From positions 1-22,644 of the forward strand of contig CALIIG010000298.1 of NCBI GenBank assembly GCA_938018155.1: a DNA stretch of 22,644 nucleotides, given 5' to 3'. The notes beneath the pieces are model-generated. The model ran no database searches. It saw nothing but the letters and a program-made list of their open reading frames with translations, and was not told the origin of the DNA. Every line of letters begins with the position of its first letter. Position 1 is the first letter of the stretch. This stretch comes from an uncultured Prevotella sp. (GTDB lineage Bacteria > Bacteroidota > Bacteroidia > Bacteroidales > Bacteroidaceae). The position numbers and the translations under genes were made by a program. This document shows positions 7,553 through 15,373 of this stretch, in pieces.

Positions 7553-8347
7553 ATGCGTTTCAGTTGGAAAAAAACATTGCTGTTAACGTGCGACATCGCT
7601 CTTGGTGCATACCTTATAGCTGCTTTCACCGCGTTTAATAAACCCGATGAAACGGTTCGTGCTTGCAGCAAGGTAAACATAGACATACAGGATGAGGCAA
7701 CCAACGGGTTCATAACAACGCCCGAAGTAAAGGCCAGGTTGGAGAAACTACACCTCTACCCGATGTCGAAGCCAACGGCACGAATCAACACACGCAACAT
7801 AGAAGACGTGCTGAAACAAAGTTCTTTTGTAAAAACAGCACAATGTTATAAAACCGAAGACGGGCAGGTTTTCATTACATTAACGCAGCGCATGCCCAAC
7901 CTGCGTATTAAATCGGTAAACGGCGACGATTATTATCTCGACGATAACAACAGTATTATGCCTAACTCGAAGTATACAAGCGATCTGATTGTTGCCACCG
8001 GATACATTAATCCATGGTTTGCCCGCAACTACATTGCATACGTAGGCAGGGCTCTTATGGCCAACGATTTGTGGAACAGACAAATAGAACAAATAAACGT
8101 TTTGCCCAATAAGGGAATAGAACTTGTACCACGAGTAGGAAACCATATTATATACATTGGCCAGCTTCCCGAAACAAAGCATGCGGCAGAACGGGATAAG
8201 CTCATTACCGATTATGTGAACAAGAAAATGCACCGCCTCGAAATGTTTTACAAATACGGATTGTCGCAGGCCGGATGGAACAAATATTCGTACATCGATA
8301 TTGAATTTGACAACCAGATTATATGCAAGAAACGAATAACGAATTGA
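7553..8347 (+). CDS. ftsQ: Cell division protein FtsQ
   Basis: Bitopic membrane protein of the divisome; its periplasmic POTRA-type domain links early and late division proteins. The 264-residue protein has a short basic cytoplasmic N-terminus (MRFSWKK), one TM helix (about 8-30, TLLLTCDIALGAYLIAAFTAF) and a periplasmic domain. Within that domain, RINTRNIEDVLKQSSFVKTAQCYKTEDGQVFITLTQRMPNLRI fits the FtsQ pattern of a POTRA fold followed by the beta domain. The sequence is divergent, as expected for Bacteroidetes FtsQ, and its position between murC and ftsA supports the call strongly. It starts 22 bases after murC and ends 16 bases before ftsA. Confidence 0.92.
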   Translation: MRFSWKKTLLLTCDIALGAYLIAAFTAFNKPDETVRACSKVNIDIQDEATNGFITTPEVKARLEKLHLYPMSKPTARINTRNIEDVLKQSSFVKTAQCYKTEDGQVFITLTQRMPNLRIKSVNGDDYYLDDNNSIMPNSKYTSDLIVATGYINPWFARNYIAYVGRALMANDLWNRQIEQINVLPNKGIELVPRVGNHIIYIGQLPETKHAAERDKLITDYVNKKMHRLEMFYKYGLSQAGWNKYSYIDIEFDNQIICKKRITN

Positions 8348-8363
8348 TAACAGAATATAAGCT

Positions 8364-9815
8364 ATGGCAGAATTTATAGTAGCAATAGAGCTTGGTTCAT
8401 CCAAGATAACAGGCATTGCAGGAAGGAAGAATCTTGACGGCAGTATCAGCGTTCTCGCCGTTGTCAAAGAAGATTCAGCCTCATGTATCAGCAAAGGCGT
8501 TGTGTATAATGTTGACAAAACGGTTCAGGCCCTAATTAATATAGTTAAGAAACTGGAGAACATTCTCAAAACAAAAATCGTACAAGTTTACGTTGGTGTA
8601 GGCGGAAAATCCATAAAAAGCGTTAAGAATGTTATCGTTAAGGAACTGCCTGATGATACTATTGTAAGCCAGAATATGATTAATGAGCTGATGGATTCAA
8701 ACCGCAGCATGCAATATCCGGAGCAGGAAATACTCGACGCTATTACAGAAGAGTATAAGGTTGACAATCAGTATCAGCTCGAGACTGTAGGCATACAGTG
8801 CCATCGTTTGGAAGGAAACTTCCTGAATATTCTGTGGAAAAAGAATTTCTATAAGAACATCAACAAATGCTTTAACAATGCAGGTATTGCCATTGCTGAG
8901 ATGTATCTGTCACCGCTGGCACTGGCCGACAGTGTTCTTACCGATGTTGAACGGCGTACAGGATGCGTGCTTGTCGACCTCGGCGCAGAAACAACAACGG
9001 TATGTGTTTACTATAAGAATATTCTTCGATACTTAGTTGTCATTCCGTTAGGAGGCAACAATATTACAAAAGACATTGCAAGCCTGCAGACAGATGAGCA
9101 GGAAGCCGAAGAGCTAAAACTGAAATATGCCAGTGCCTATACCGATATAAACGATATAGACAATGACAAAATGCTTACCGTCAGCGACGGCAGGACCATA
9201 GAGGAAAGCAAGTTTATCAATATCGTTGAGGCGCGCACTCTGGAGATTATTGAAAATGCCTGGTCACAGGTACCCGCTGAATATACCGACAAACTGCTGG
9301 GAGGTATTATCCTTACTGGTGGCGGAGCAAACCTTAAAGGCATAGAACAGGCATTCCGCAGGTGTACACACATTGAAAAAATAAGAATTGCAAAGACTAC
9401 TTTGCATGCTGTCAATTCAAACAATGCTGCCATAAATGCCAAGGATGGCACAATGTGCACTGTGCTCGGACTGCTTGCAAAGGGCGACATGAGCTGTGCT
9501 GGCGGCCAGATTAAGGGTGACCTGTTTGAGGAAAATGAAGAGAAAAATGCAGCTCTTTCAACGGCAGAGCTGCACAAAGAGCCTCGTCCTATTACCGAAA
9601 CTACGGGTAGAGGTATCGTGCAGACGGAAGCCGAGAAACAAGCCGAGGAAGAAGCACGCCGTAAAAAACAGCAGGAAGAAGAGGAAAGACTAAGAGCTGA
9701 AGAAGAGGAATTAGAACGCCTGCGCGAAGAAAGACGTAAAAATTCATGGCTTCACAGAACGTTGTCGAACCTGAAGAACTTCGGCAAGAAGATGGTTGCT
9801 GAGGATGAAGACTAA
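8364..9815 (+). CDS. ftsA: Cell division protein FtsA with charged C-terminal coiled coil
   Basis: Actin-like ATPase that tethers FtsZ to the membrane and recruits later divisome proteins. The phosphate-1 motif is in VAIELGSSKITGIAG (6-20), phosphate-2 in VLVDLGAETTTV (202-213, Asp205) and the adenosine motif in GGIILTGGGANLKGIE (313-328). The residues between 80 and 170 form the 1C subdomain typical of FtsA. Past the core (ends near 385) comes a tail of about 100 residues: a linker, an Glu/Arg/Lys-rich probable coiled coil (about 421-459), and a final segment WLHRTLSNLKNFGKKMV (462-478). That final segment looks amphipathic and is the likely membrane-targeting helix. The 483-residue length exceeds the roughly 420 residues of E. 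coli FtsA, and the excess is this tail. It is co-transcribed with ftsQ and ftsZ. Confidence 0.97.
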   Translation: MAEFIVAIELGSSKITGIAGRKNLDGSISVLAVVKEDSASCISKGVVYNVDKTVQALINIVKKLENILKTKIVQVYVGVGGKSIKSVKNVIVKELPDDTIVSQNMINELMDSNRSMQYPEQEILDAITEEYKVDNQYQLETVGIQCHRLEGNFLNILWKKNFYKNINKCFNNAGIAIAEMYLSPLALADSVLTDVERRTGCVLVDLGAETTTVCVYYKNILRYLVVIPLGGNNITKDIASLQTDEQEAEELKLKYASAYTDINDIDNDKMLTVSDGRTIEESKFINIVEARTLEIIENAWSQVPAEYTDKLLGGIILTGGGANLKGIEQAFRRCTHIEKIRIAKTTLHAVNSNNAAINAKDGTMCTVLGLLAKGDMSCAGGQIKGDLFEENEEKNAALSTAELHKEPRPITETTGRGIVQTEAEKQAEEEARRKKQQEEEERLRAEEEELERLREERRKNSWLHRTLSNLKNFGKKMVAEDED

Positions 9816-9853
9816 AAGTTAAAAATTTTGCCATTTTATTAAGCTATCATATT

Positions 9854-11194
9854 ATGTCAGACAAAAATACAGAAAACCTAAAATCCGGAATCCTTGAGAT
9901 CGTCTCGCCCAAGGTTCAAAACAGTATCATTAAGGTGATAGGTGTTGGCGGAGGTGGTGGAAACGCCGTCAATCACATGTATAAACAAGGTATCCATGAC
10001 GTGTCATTTGTGCTCTGTAACACAGATGTACAAGCATTAAACGATTCTCCGGTACCTGTTCATCTGCAATTAGGCAAGGAAGGTCTTGGTGCCGGCAACC
10101 GTCCTGAACGTGCCCGCGAAGCTGCAATGGAGAGCATTGAAGACATTCGTCGTATGCTGGATGACGGCACGAAAATGACGTTTATTACAGCCGGTATGGG
10201 CGGAGGAACGGGAACAGGAGCAGCTCCTGTCATTGCCCAGGCAAGCAAAGATATGGGTATCCTCACCGTAGGCATTGTTACAATACCCTTTCGTTTTGAA
10301 GGCCCGAAGAAGATAGACCAGGCTCTTGACGGTGTAGAAGAGATGGCTAAACATGTGGATGCCCTGCTCGTTATCAACAATGAGCGACTTCGTGAAATAT
10401 ATCCGGACCTCACCGTTCTTGGCGCATTCGCCAAAGCTGACGATACGCTGAGTGTGGCTGCCAAGAGTATTGCTGAGATTATCACAGAACACGGAATAAT
10501 AAACCTCGACTTCAAAGATGTGAAAACCGTTTTGGAAGACGGTGGTGTTGCCATCATGAGTACGGGCTATGGAGAAGGTGAGGGGCGTGTAAAGAAAGCT
10601 ATCGACGATGCCTTAAACTCGCCATTGTTAAATGACAACAATGTCTTTAACTCGAAAAAAATACTGCTTTCCATCACTTTCGCCAGCGAAAACAAAGAAC
10701 AACAGGGGTTGCTGATGGAGGAAATGAACGATATCAATGACTTCATGGCGAAGTTTAGCAAAGACTTCGAAATAAAATGGGGACTCGCGACAGACCTGGA
10801 ACTGGGAAAAAAAGTGAAGATAACTATTCTTGCTACCGGTTTCGGCATTGAAGATGTAGAACCTGTTGACAGGCACAACAAGCGCACACAAGAAGAAGTT
10901 GACCGCATTGCCGAAGAAGAAGAAATTGCAGCAGAGCGTGGCAACAGACGAGAACGATACTATGGTAGTGACAACAGCAACACACAACATAAGCGCAGAC
11001 CACATATCTATATATTCAGTCAGACCGACCTTGACAATGAAGACGTTATACTTGCAATAGAGAACACGCCCACATATAGCCGCACACGGCAAAAGCTTGA
11101 AGAAATACGAAATTTAACTCATAACGTTAAAGAAGAATCGGAAAGCAAGGAGAAGCCGGGTGAAACTGTACAGGGGGTTATCAGTTTCTCATAA
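9854..11194 (+). CDS. ftsZ: Cell division GTPase FtsZ
   Basis: Tubulin-like GTPase that polymerises into the Z ring at midcell. At 446 residues it is longer than the roughly 380 of E. coli. GTP-binding motifs include VIGVGGGGGNAVNHM (28-42) and the tubulin signature GGGTGTG (116-122). The T7 synergy loop NLDFKDV (217-223) supplies the catalytic acidic residues to the neighbouring subunit. After the core (ends near 335) a highly charged stretch (RTQEEVDRIAEEEEIAAERG) is followed by a Bacteroidetes-like segment HIYIFSQTDLDNEDVILAIENTPTY and the end VQGVISFS. The classical C-terminal peptide (D-I-P-x-F-L-like) that binds FtsA is not obvious. It begins 38 bases after ftsA, with no terminator or clear promoter between. 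Confidence 0.98.
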   Translation: MSDKNTENLKSGILEIVSPKVQNSIIKVIGVGGGGGNAVNHMYKQGIHDVSFVLCNTDVQALNDSPVPVHLQLGKEGLGAGNRPERAREAAMESIEDIRRMLDDGTKMTFITAGMGGGTGTGAAPVIAQASKDMGILTVGIVTIPFRFEGPKKIDQALDGVEEMAKHVDALLVINNERLREIYPDLTVLGAFAKADDTLSVAAKSIAEIITEHGIINLDFKDVKTVLEDGGVAIMSTGYGEGEGRVKKAIDDALNSPLLNDNNVFNSKKILLSITFASENKEQQGLLMEEMNDINDFMAKFSKDFEIKWGLATDLELGKKVKITILATGFGIEDVEPVDRHNKRTQEEVDRIAEEEEIAAERGNRRERYYGSDNSNTQHKRRPHIYIFSQTDLDNEDVILAIENTPTYSRTRQKLEEIRNLTHNVKEESESKEKPGETVQGVISFS

Positions 11195-11221
11195 TATAAA
11201 TAAGGTATAAAAGAATAATCT

Positions 11222-11237
11222 GTTTATAACTATAAAC
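11222..11237. repeat. Small palindrome just upstream of yqeY
   Basis: GTTTATA-AC-TATAAAC is a perfect 7-bp inverted repeat with a 2-nt centre, ending 8 bases before the ATG at 11246. It could be an operator, but in AT-rich DNA it may also be chance. Confidence 0.35.
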
Positions 11238-11245
11238 GCATAACT

Positions 11246-11695
11246 ATGGCATTATTTGAACAAGTTAGCAAAGATATTCGCGAAGCTATGAAGGCTCACG
11301 ACAAAGTTCGATTAGAAGCACTGCGTAATATTAAGAAGGTTTTTCTTGAAGCCAAGACTGCTCCTGGCGCAAACGATACGCTCGAAGATGATGCAGCCAT
11401 GAAGATTCTGCAAAAATTAGCCAAGCAAGGTGAAGAAAGTGCAGAGGTATATCAAAAGGCCGGACGTGCAGAATTGGCAGAAGAGGAGCTGGCGCAGGTA
11501 AAAATCATTAAACAATACCTACCCCAACCACTCACAGAAGAAGAGATTAAGGCTCGCATTAACGACATTATTGCACAAACAGGAGCCTCTACAATGAAAG
11601 ATATGGGGAAAGTAATGGGGCTGGCTTCTAAGCAAATGGCTGGGCAGGCCGATGGTAAAACCATATCAACTATTGTAAGGCAACTGCTGGCTTAA
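11246..11695 (+). CDS. yqeY: GatB/YqeY domain protein
   Basis: A 149-residue stand-alone protein of the GatB/YqeY family. This is the tRNA-binding helical domain found at the C-terminus of the GatB subunit of the Glu-tRNA(Gln) amidotransferase. The whole length matches: an N-terminal helix bundle with IREAMKAHDKVRLEALRNIKK (11-31), YQKAGRAELAEEELAQVKIIKQYLPQPLTEEEI in the middle, and GKVMGLASKQMAGQADGKTISTIVRQLL at the end. The molecular role of stand-alone YqeY proteins is not settled; binding to tRNA or assistance to aminoacylation is an inference from the domain. It follows ftsZ by 51 bases on the same strand. I cannot tell whether it shares the operon transcript or uses its own promoter. 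Confidence 0.93.
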   Translation: MALFEQVSKDIREAMKAHDKVRLEALRNIKKVFLEAKTAPGANDTLEDDAAMKILQKLAKQGEESAEVYQKAGRAELAEEELAQVKIIKQYLPQPLTEEEIKARINDIIAQTGASTMKDMGKVMGLASKQMAGQADGKTISTIVRQLLA

Positions 11696-11776
11696 GTTGT
11701 ATAGCACGCTCTTCATCACGCTGGAGAACTATGCTGACAGTTGAAATACAGCAGCAAAAAGCCTTATCATACGAGA

Positions 11777-12499
11777 TTAGGAAAGAGCCTTTACAACATC
11801 AAGTGAACGGAGTTGTGGGAAGCCAGGCACGTGAAGCCTATAATAATAAAGTATAATATCGGTACAACGATTACGTTGTTCTCTATTCATTCTGAAGAGG
11901 TGCATGTTCTCATAAGTCATACGCATGAGGCTATGCATCTCTTTTGCATGAACAGGTTCGAGATAATCGGGATGTAAAGGCTGGACTGACGAGAAACTTC
12001 CATTTCGCAAATCGAACCACCAACCATCGTGAAAATCATCGAGATTAGGGAAAAAACCGATAAACATAGATAGTCTGATCATGAAAACCAAATGGAAATT
12101 AGCAAATCTTTCCTGGGCATTGTCCAGCCACATCAAACTGTTTTCTACATAACTATACAATTGTTCGTTATGCTGTTCATTGCGTAGCGAATAACTGAGA
12201 AACTCGGAAAGGAAAAGTAATATTGATAATTTCCCTGCATCAAAAGGTATGGAAATAAACGGTTGTGCCAATCTTATATCTTTGAAATGCTGCAGGTTTT
12301 GATTCGTACGATAGTCGAAAACGATATCGAGAATGCTCAGCGATTGAAAAAATTGCTTCTTAATCCGTCCCTTCGATGTTTTGGGGAGTCGGCATATAAA
12401 CGATAAGCGTCCCTGTTCACGAGTAAACAAGTCTACAATCATTTGGGCATCACCATATCTCAATGCCCGCAATACAATAGCACGACTCCTGGCTTCCAT
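11777..12499 (-). CDS. recO: DNA repair protein RecO
   Basis: Recombination mediator that works with RecR to load RecA onto SSB-coated single-stranded DNA. From the ATG at 12499 (MEARSRAIVL) it is 240 residues, normal for RecO; an upstream extension exists only with a non-ATG start. The N-terminal OB fold reads AIVLRALRYGDAQMIVDLFTREQGRLSFIC, and the helical C-terminal domain follows. At the place where many RecO proteins have a four-Cys zinc site (around FDLRNGSFSSVQP) no cysteines are present. It converges with yqeY, and the 81 bases between them show no clear terminator. It runs divergently from tRNA-Glu. A box TATTTTTG on the minus strand (12507-12514) could be its -7 element, but no -33 is visible. 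Confidence 0.93.
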   Translation of the reverse strand: MEARSRAIVLRALRYGDAQMIVDLFTREQGRLSFICRLPKTSKGRIKKQFFQSLSILDIVFDYRTNQNLQHFKDIRLAQPFISIPFDAGKLSILLFLSEFLSYSLRNEQHNEQLYSYVENSLMWLDNAQERFANFHLVFMIRLSMFIGFFPNLDDFHDGWWFDLRNGSFSSVQPLHPDYLEPVHAKEMHSLMRMTYENMHLFRMNREQRNRCTDIILYYYRLHVPGFPQLRSLDVVKALS

Positions 12500-12553
12500 T
12501 TTAACGCAAAAATACAAAAAAGCATGCTACTACATAAAATAACTCATATAAAA

Positions 12554-12585
12554 TTTGGATGAAGTTTAAAAATGTACTACCTTTG
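12554..12585 (+). promoter_or_regulatory. Bacteroidetes-type promoter of tRNA-Glu and rpsT
   Basis: TTTG (12554-12557), then 20 nt, then TACCTTTG (12578-12585): a full match to the consensus. It ends 20 bases before the tRNA 5' end, so the primary transcript would have a short leader. Confidence 0.8.
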
Positions 12586-12605
12586 CATCCGCAAAATAGG
12601 TTTAA

Positions 12606-12677
12606 GGTCCCTTCGTCTATCGGTTAGGACGAGAGATTTTCATTCTCTAAAGAGCAGTTCGACTCTGCTAGGGACTA
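12606..12677 (+). tRNA. tRNA-Glu (anticodon UUC)
   Basis: A 72-nt cloverleaf. The acceptor arm GGTCCCT pairs with AGGGACT (G1-U72 wobble), with discriminator A at 12677. The anticodon stem AGAGA/TCTCT holds the loop TTTTCAT, giving anticodon TTC. The T arm contains GTTCGACTC. The 3' CCA is not encoded (the sequence continues CAAC). The gene lies 29 bases before rpsT on the same strand with no terminator between. Confidence 0.97.
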
Positions 12678-12706
12678 CAACAAGAAAATAATAAGAAGAA
12701 TTTAAG

Positions 12707-12961
12707 ATGGCAAATCACAAATCATCAATTAAGAGAATTCGTCAGACGAAAGTCAAGACTTTGCACAATAAATATTATGCTAAGACTATGCGTAACGCTG
12801 TTCGTAAGCTGCGCGCAACAACAGATAAGGACGAGGCTGTAAAGCTTTTCCCTGTTGTTCAGAAGATGCTTGATAAACTGGCTAAGACTAACATTATTCA
12901 TGCTAACAAAGCTGCCAATCTTAAGTCGAGTTTAGCTTTGCATGTCAACAAATTAGGATAG
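12707..12961 (+). CDS. rpsT: 30S ribosomal protein S20
   Basis: An 84-residue basic protein that binds 16S rRNA early in assembly of the small subunit. [35 protein letters not shown] is the typical S20 N-terminal helix, and the helical remainder [31 protein letters not shown] also fits. The full length matches the family. The ATG at 12707 follows an A/G-rich stretch (AATAAGAAGAATTTAAG). No promoter box is visible between the tRNA and this gene, so it is probably expressed from the tRNA-Glu promoter at 12554-12585 and ends at the hairpin at 12992-13019. Confidence 0.98.
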   Translation: MANHKSSIKRIRQTKVKTLHNKYYAKTMRNAVRKLRATTDKDEAVKLFPVVQKMLDKLAKTNIIHANKAANLKSSLALHVNKLG

Positions 12962-12991
12962 TCGTCTGATTATTCTGATATTTATGATATT

Positions 12992-13028
12992 AGGTCGCAC
13001 TCTTATGAGTTGGCGACCTTTGTTTGTA
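12992..13028 (+). terminator. Rho-independent terminator of rpsT
   Basis: AGGTCGC (12992-12998) pairs with GCGACCT (13013-13019). An inner ACTC/GAGT stem sits around a TTAT loop with a two-base bulge. The tail is TTTGTTTGT. Confidence 0.8.
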
Positions 13029-13244
13029 TATGTCTTTCCTGATTTCTTCCTACAATCAAACTACGCTTTTCCCCTGGCATCCCGATATGATAATTATAAC
13101 ATAAAGCCATAAAGCTGATGTATACTCCATAAGAGGTTTCAATAAATTTTAAAGCATCCCCCACCACAAGAACCAGGAAGCTATACGGATACAGTTACTA
13201 TACAAGAATCCTAACATTGCAAAGAGGCTTTTTTTATTGAATAA
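13029..13244. other. Gene-free stretch between rpsT and gyrB
   Basis: About 215 AT-rich bases with no convincing gene, RNA or repeat on either strand. The longest local plus-strand frame from an ATG (13030-13104) encodes only 24 residues with no recognisable features. The gyrB promoter follows directly. Confidence 0.6.
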
Positions 13245-13276
13245 TTTCTCATTTACAGCGAAATTTTGTATCTTTG
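13245..13276 (+). promoter_or_regulatory. Probable promoter of gyrB
   Basis: TATCTTTG (13269-13276) matches the -7 consensus. TTTC (13245-13248), 20 nt upstream, matches TTTG in three of four bases. The leader before the ATG at 13301 would be about 20 nt. Confidence 0.65.
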
Positions 13277-13300
13277 CATAGTTAACATAATTGAAGACAA

Positions 13301-15277
13301 ATGGCAGAAAATCAGAACCAGGCAGACAATTATTCAGCCTCCAATATTCAGGTATTGGAGGGTCTTGAGGCTGTGCGCAAACGGCCGGCCATGTATATTG
13401 GCGACATCAGTGAGAAGGGTCTGCACCATCTTATCAACGAAACGGTAGACAATTCTATCGACGAGGCCATGGCAGGCTTCTGTCATCATATTGAAGTTAC
13501 TATTAATGAAGATAACTCTGTTACTGTAGAAGACGACGGACGAGGCATTCCTGTTGACGAGCACAAGAAGTTACACAAGAGTGCACTCGAAGTAGTTATG
13601 ACTGTTTTACATGCAGGAGGAAAGTTCGATAAAGGCTCGTATAAGGTCAGCGGCGGTCTGCATGGTGTAGGTGTAAGCTGTGTTAACGCCCTGTCTTCAC
13701 ACATGAAGTCACAGGTTTTCCGCGATGGCAAGATTTATCAACAGGAATATGAGAAAGGGAAACCGCTCTATCCTGTAAAGATAATAGGCGAAACTACAAA
13801 GCAAGGAACACGCCAACAGTTCTGGCCTGACCCGGCAATCTTTACCACTACCGTCTTTCAGTGGGATATTATAGCACGCAGAATGCGCGAGCTGGCGTTC
13901 TTAAATGCAGGAATTAAGATTACATTAACGGATCTTCGACATAACGATGAATCGGGAAAACCACGCCAGGAGGTATTCCATGCCAAAGATGGACTGAAAG
14001 AATTTGTACGTTATGTTGACCGTCATCGCCAGCATCTTTTTGACGATGTTATTTATCTGAAGACTGAAAAACAAGGCACTCCTATCGAGGTTGCCATCAT
14101 GTACAATACTGACTATTCTGAAAATTTGCACTCATATGTCAACAATATCAATACCATAGAAGGAGGAACGCATGTAACTGGCTTTCGTCAGGCACTGACC
14201 CGCGTGCTGAAAAACTATGCTGATAACGATGCGCAAATCTCTAAACAAATAGAGAAAGCTAAGATAGAAATCGCCGGCGAGGATTTTAGAGAAGGGCTTA
14301 CAGCAGTAATCTCTATTAAGGTAGCTGAACCTCAATTTGAAGGACAAACCAAAACAAAATTGGGTAACAGTGAGGTAACAGGAGCTGTAAACCAGGCCGT
14401 CGGTCAGGCTCTCTCCGACTATTTAGAGGAGCATCCTGTTGAGGCCAAGATGATTTGTGAGAAGGTTATCCTTGCAGCAACAGCACGTGTAGCTGCACGA
14501 AAGGCACGCGAAAGCGTACAACGCAAAAGTGTTATGAGCGGTGGCGGCCTGCCCGGCAAACTTGCAGACTGCTCAAATAAAGACCCAAAGGATTGCGAAA
14601 TTTTCCTCGTTGAGGGCGATTCAGCCGGTGGTTCAGCCAAGCAGGGGCGAGACAGGTACACACAAGCCATCCTGCCGCTACGTGGAAAAATATTGAATGT
14701 AGAGAAGGTTCAATGGCATCGTGTATTCGAAGCCGAGTCAGTAATGAACATTATACAAAGTATTGGCGTACGCTTTGGCGTTGAAGGTGAGGCCGATCGC
14801 GAAGCAAATATTGACAAATTACGCTATGATAAGATTATCATTATGACCGATGCCGATGTCGATGGCTCACACATTGACACACTCATTATGACGCTATTCT
14901 TCCGCTTTATGCCAAGAATCATTGAGGAAGGACACTTATATATCGCTACCCCACCATTGTATAAATGTACGTTTAAAAACAAAGTAAGCCAGTATTGCTA
15001 CAACGAACAGCAGCGTCAGGCGTTCCTGGACAAGTACGGTGACGGTTCTGAAGACGGCAAAAGCATACACACACAGCGATACAAGGGACTGGGAGAGATG
15101 AACCCTGAGCAGCTTTGGGAAACTACAATGGACCCGAAAACACGCCTGTTAAAACAAGTAACCATTGAAAATGCCGCTCAAGCCGATGAGATTTTCTCCA
15201 TGTTAATGGGTGACGATGTTGAACCAAGACGCGAATTTATCGAAGAAAACGCAGCTTTTGCTAATATAGACGCTTAA
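13301..15277 (+). CDS. gyrB: DNA gyrase subunit B
   Basis: ATPase subunit of gyrase, which introduces negative supercoils together with GyrA. At 658 residues it is the shorter bacterial form, without the extra C-terminal insert of E. coli GyrB. The GHKL ATPase domain has VLEGLEAVRKRPAMYIGD (18-35), the likely catalytic Glu47 in NETVDNSIDEA (46-56) and DDGRGIPV near 78-85. GGLHGVGVSCVNALS is the ATP lid. The transducer domain follows, then the TOPRIM domain with EGDSAGGSAKQGRDR and DADVDGSHID, and the end RYKGLGEMNPEQLWETTMDP. I call it gyrB rather than parE because of its length, its closeness to Bacteroidales GyrB as I know it, and its recO/rpsT neighbourhood. It is transcribed alone, from the promoter at 13245 to the terminator at 15297. 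Confidence 0.95.
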   Translation: MAENQNQADNYSASNIQVLEGLEAVRKRPAMYIGDISEKGLHHLINETVDNSIDEAMAGFCHHIEVTINEDNSVTVEDDGRGIPVDEHKKLHKSALEVVMTVLHAGGKFDKGSYKVSGGLHGVGVSCVNALSSHMKSQVFRDGKIYQQEYEKGKPLYPVKIIGETTKQGTRQQFWPDPAIFTTTVFQWDIIARRMRELAFLNAGIKITLTDLRHNDESGKPRQEVFHAKDGLKEFVRYVDRHRQHLFDDVIYLKTEKQGTPIEVAIMYNTDYSENLHSYVNNINTIEGGTHVTGFRQALTRVLKNYADNDAQISKQIEKAKIEIAGEDFREGLTAVISIKVAEPQFEGQTKTKLGNSEVTGAVNQAVGQALSDYLEEHPVEAKMICEKVILAATARVAARKARESVQRKSVMSGGGLPGKLADCSNKDPKDCEIFLVEGDSAGGSAKQGRDRYTQAILPLRGKILNVEKVQWHRVFEAESVMNIIQSIGVRFGVEGEADREANIDKLRYDKIIIMTDADVDGSHIDTLIMTLFFRFMPRIIEEGHLYIATPPLYKCTFKNKVSQYCYNEQQRQAFLDKYGDGSEDGKSIHTQRYKGLGEMNPEQLWETTMDPKTRLLKQVTIENAAQADEIFSMLMGDDVEPRREFIEENAAFANIDA

Positions 15278-15296
15278 AGCATTATGATTATAACGG

Positions 15297-15350
15297 TCTT
15301 CCTGAGAAAGGCAGAGGCTATACCTCAGGCCCTCTCAGGAAGATTTTTTG
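15297..15350 (+). terminator. Rho-independent terminator of gyrB
   Basis: TCTTCCTGAGA (15297-15307) and TCTCAGGAAGA (15333-15343) form a perfect 11-bp stem. An inner GAGG/CCTC hairpin sits inside, and TTTTTTG follows. It begins 19 bases after the gyrB stop. Confidence 0.92.
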
Positions 15351-15373
15351 TTGCGGTATGTTACCTACATATA

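Noticed and set aside
13030..13104. 24-residue open frame between rpsT and gyrB
   Set aside because: It starts in the tail of the rpsT terminator, has no promoter or ribosome binding site, and resembles nothing I know.
13029..13300. Riboswitch or regulatory RNA before gyrB
   Set aside because: I see no stable paired structure, and the consensus promoter at 13245-13276 leaves a leader of only about 20 bases.
15284..15373. Longer N-terminus for the rhamnosidase-like protein
   Set aside because: These 30 codons run through the gyrB terminator hairpin, and the ATG at 15374 begins a proper signal peptide.
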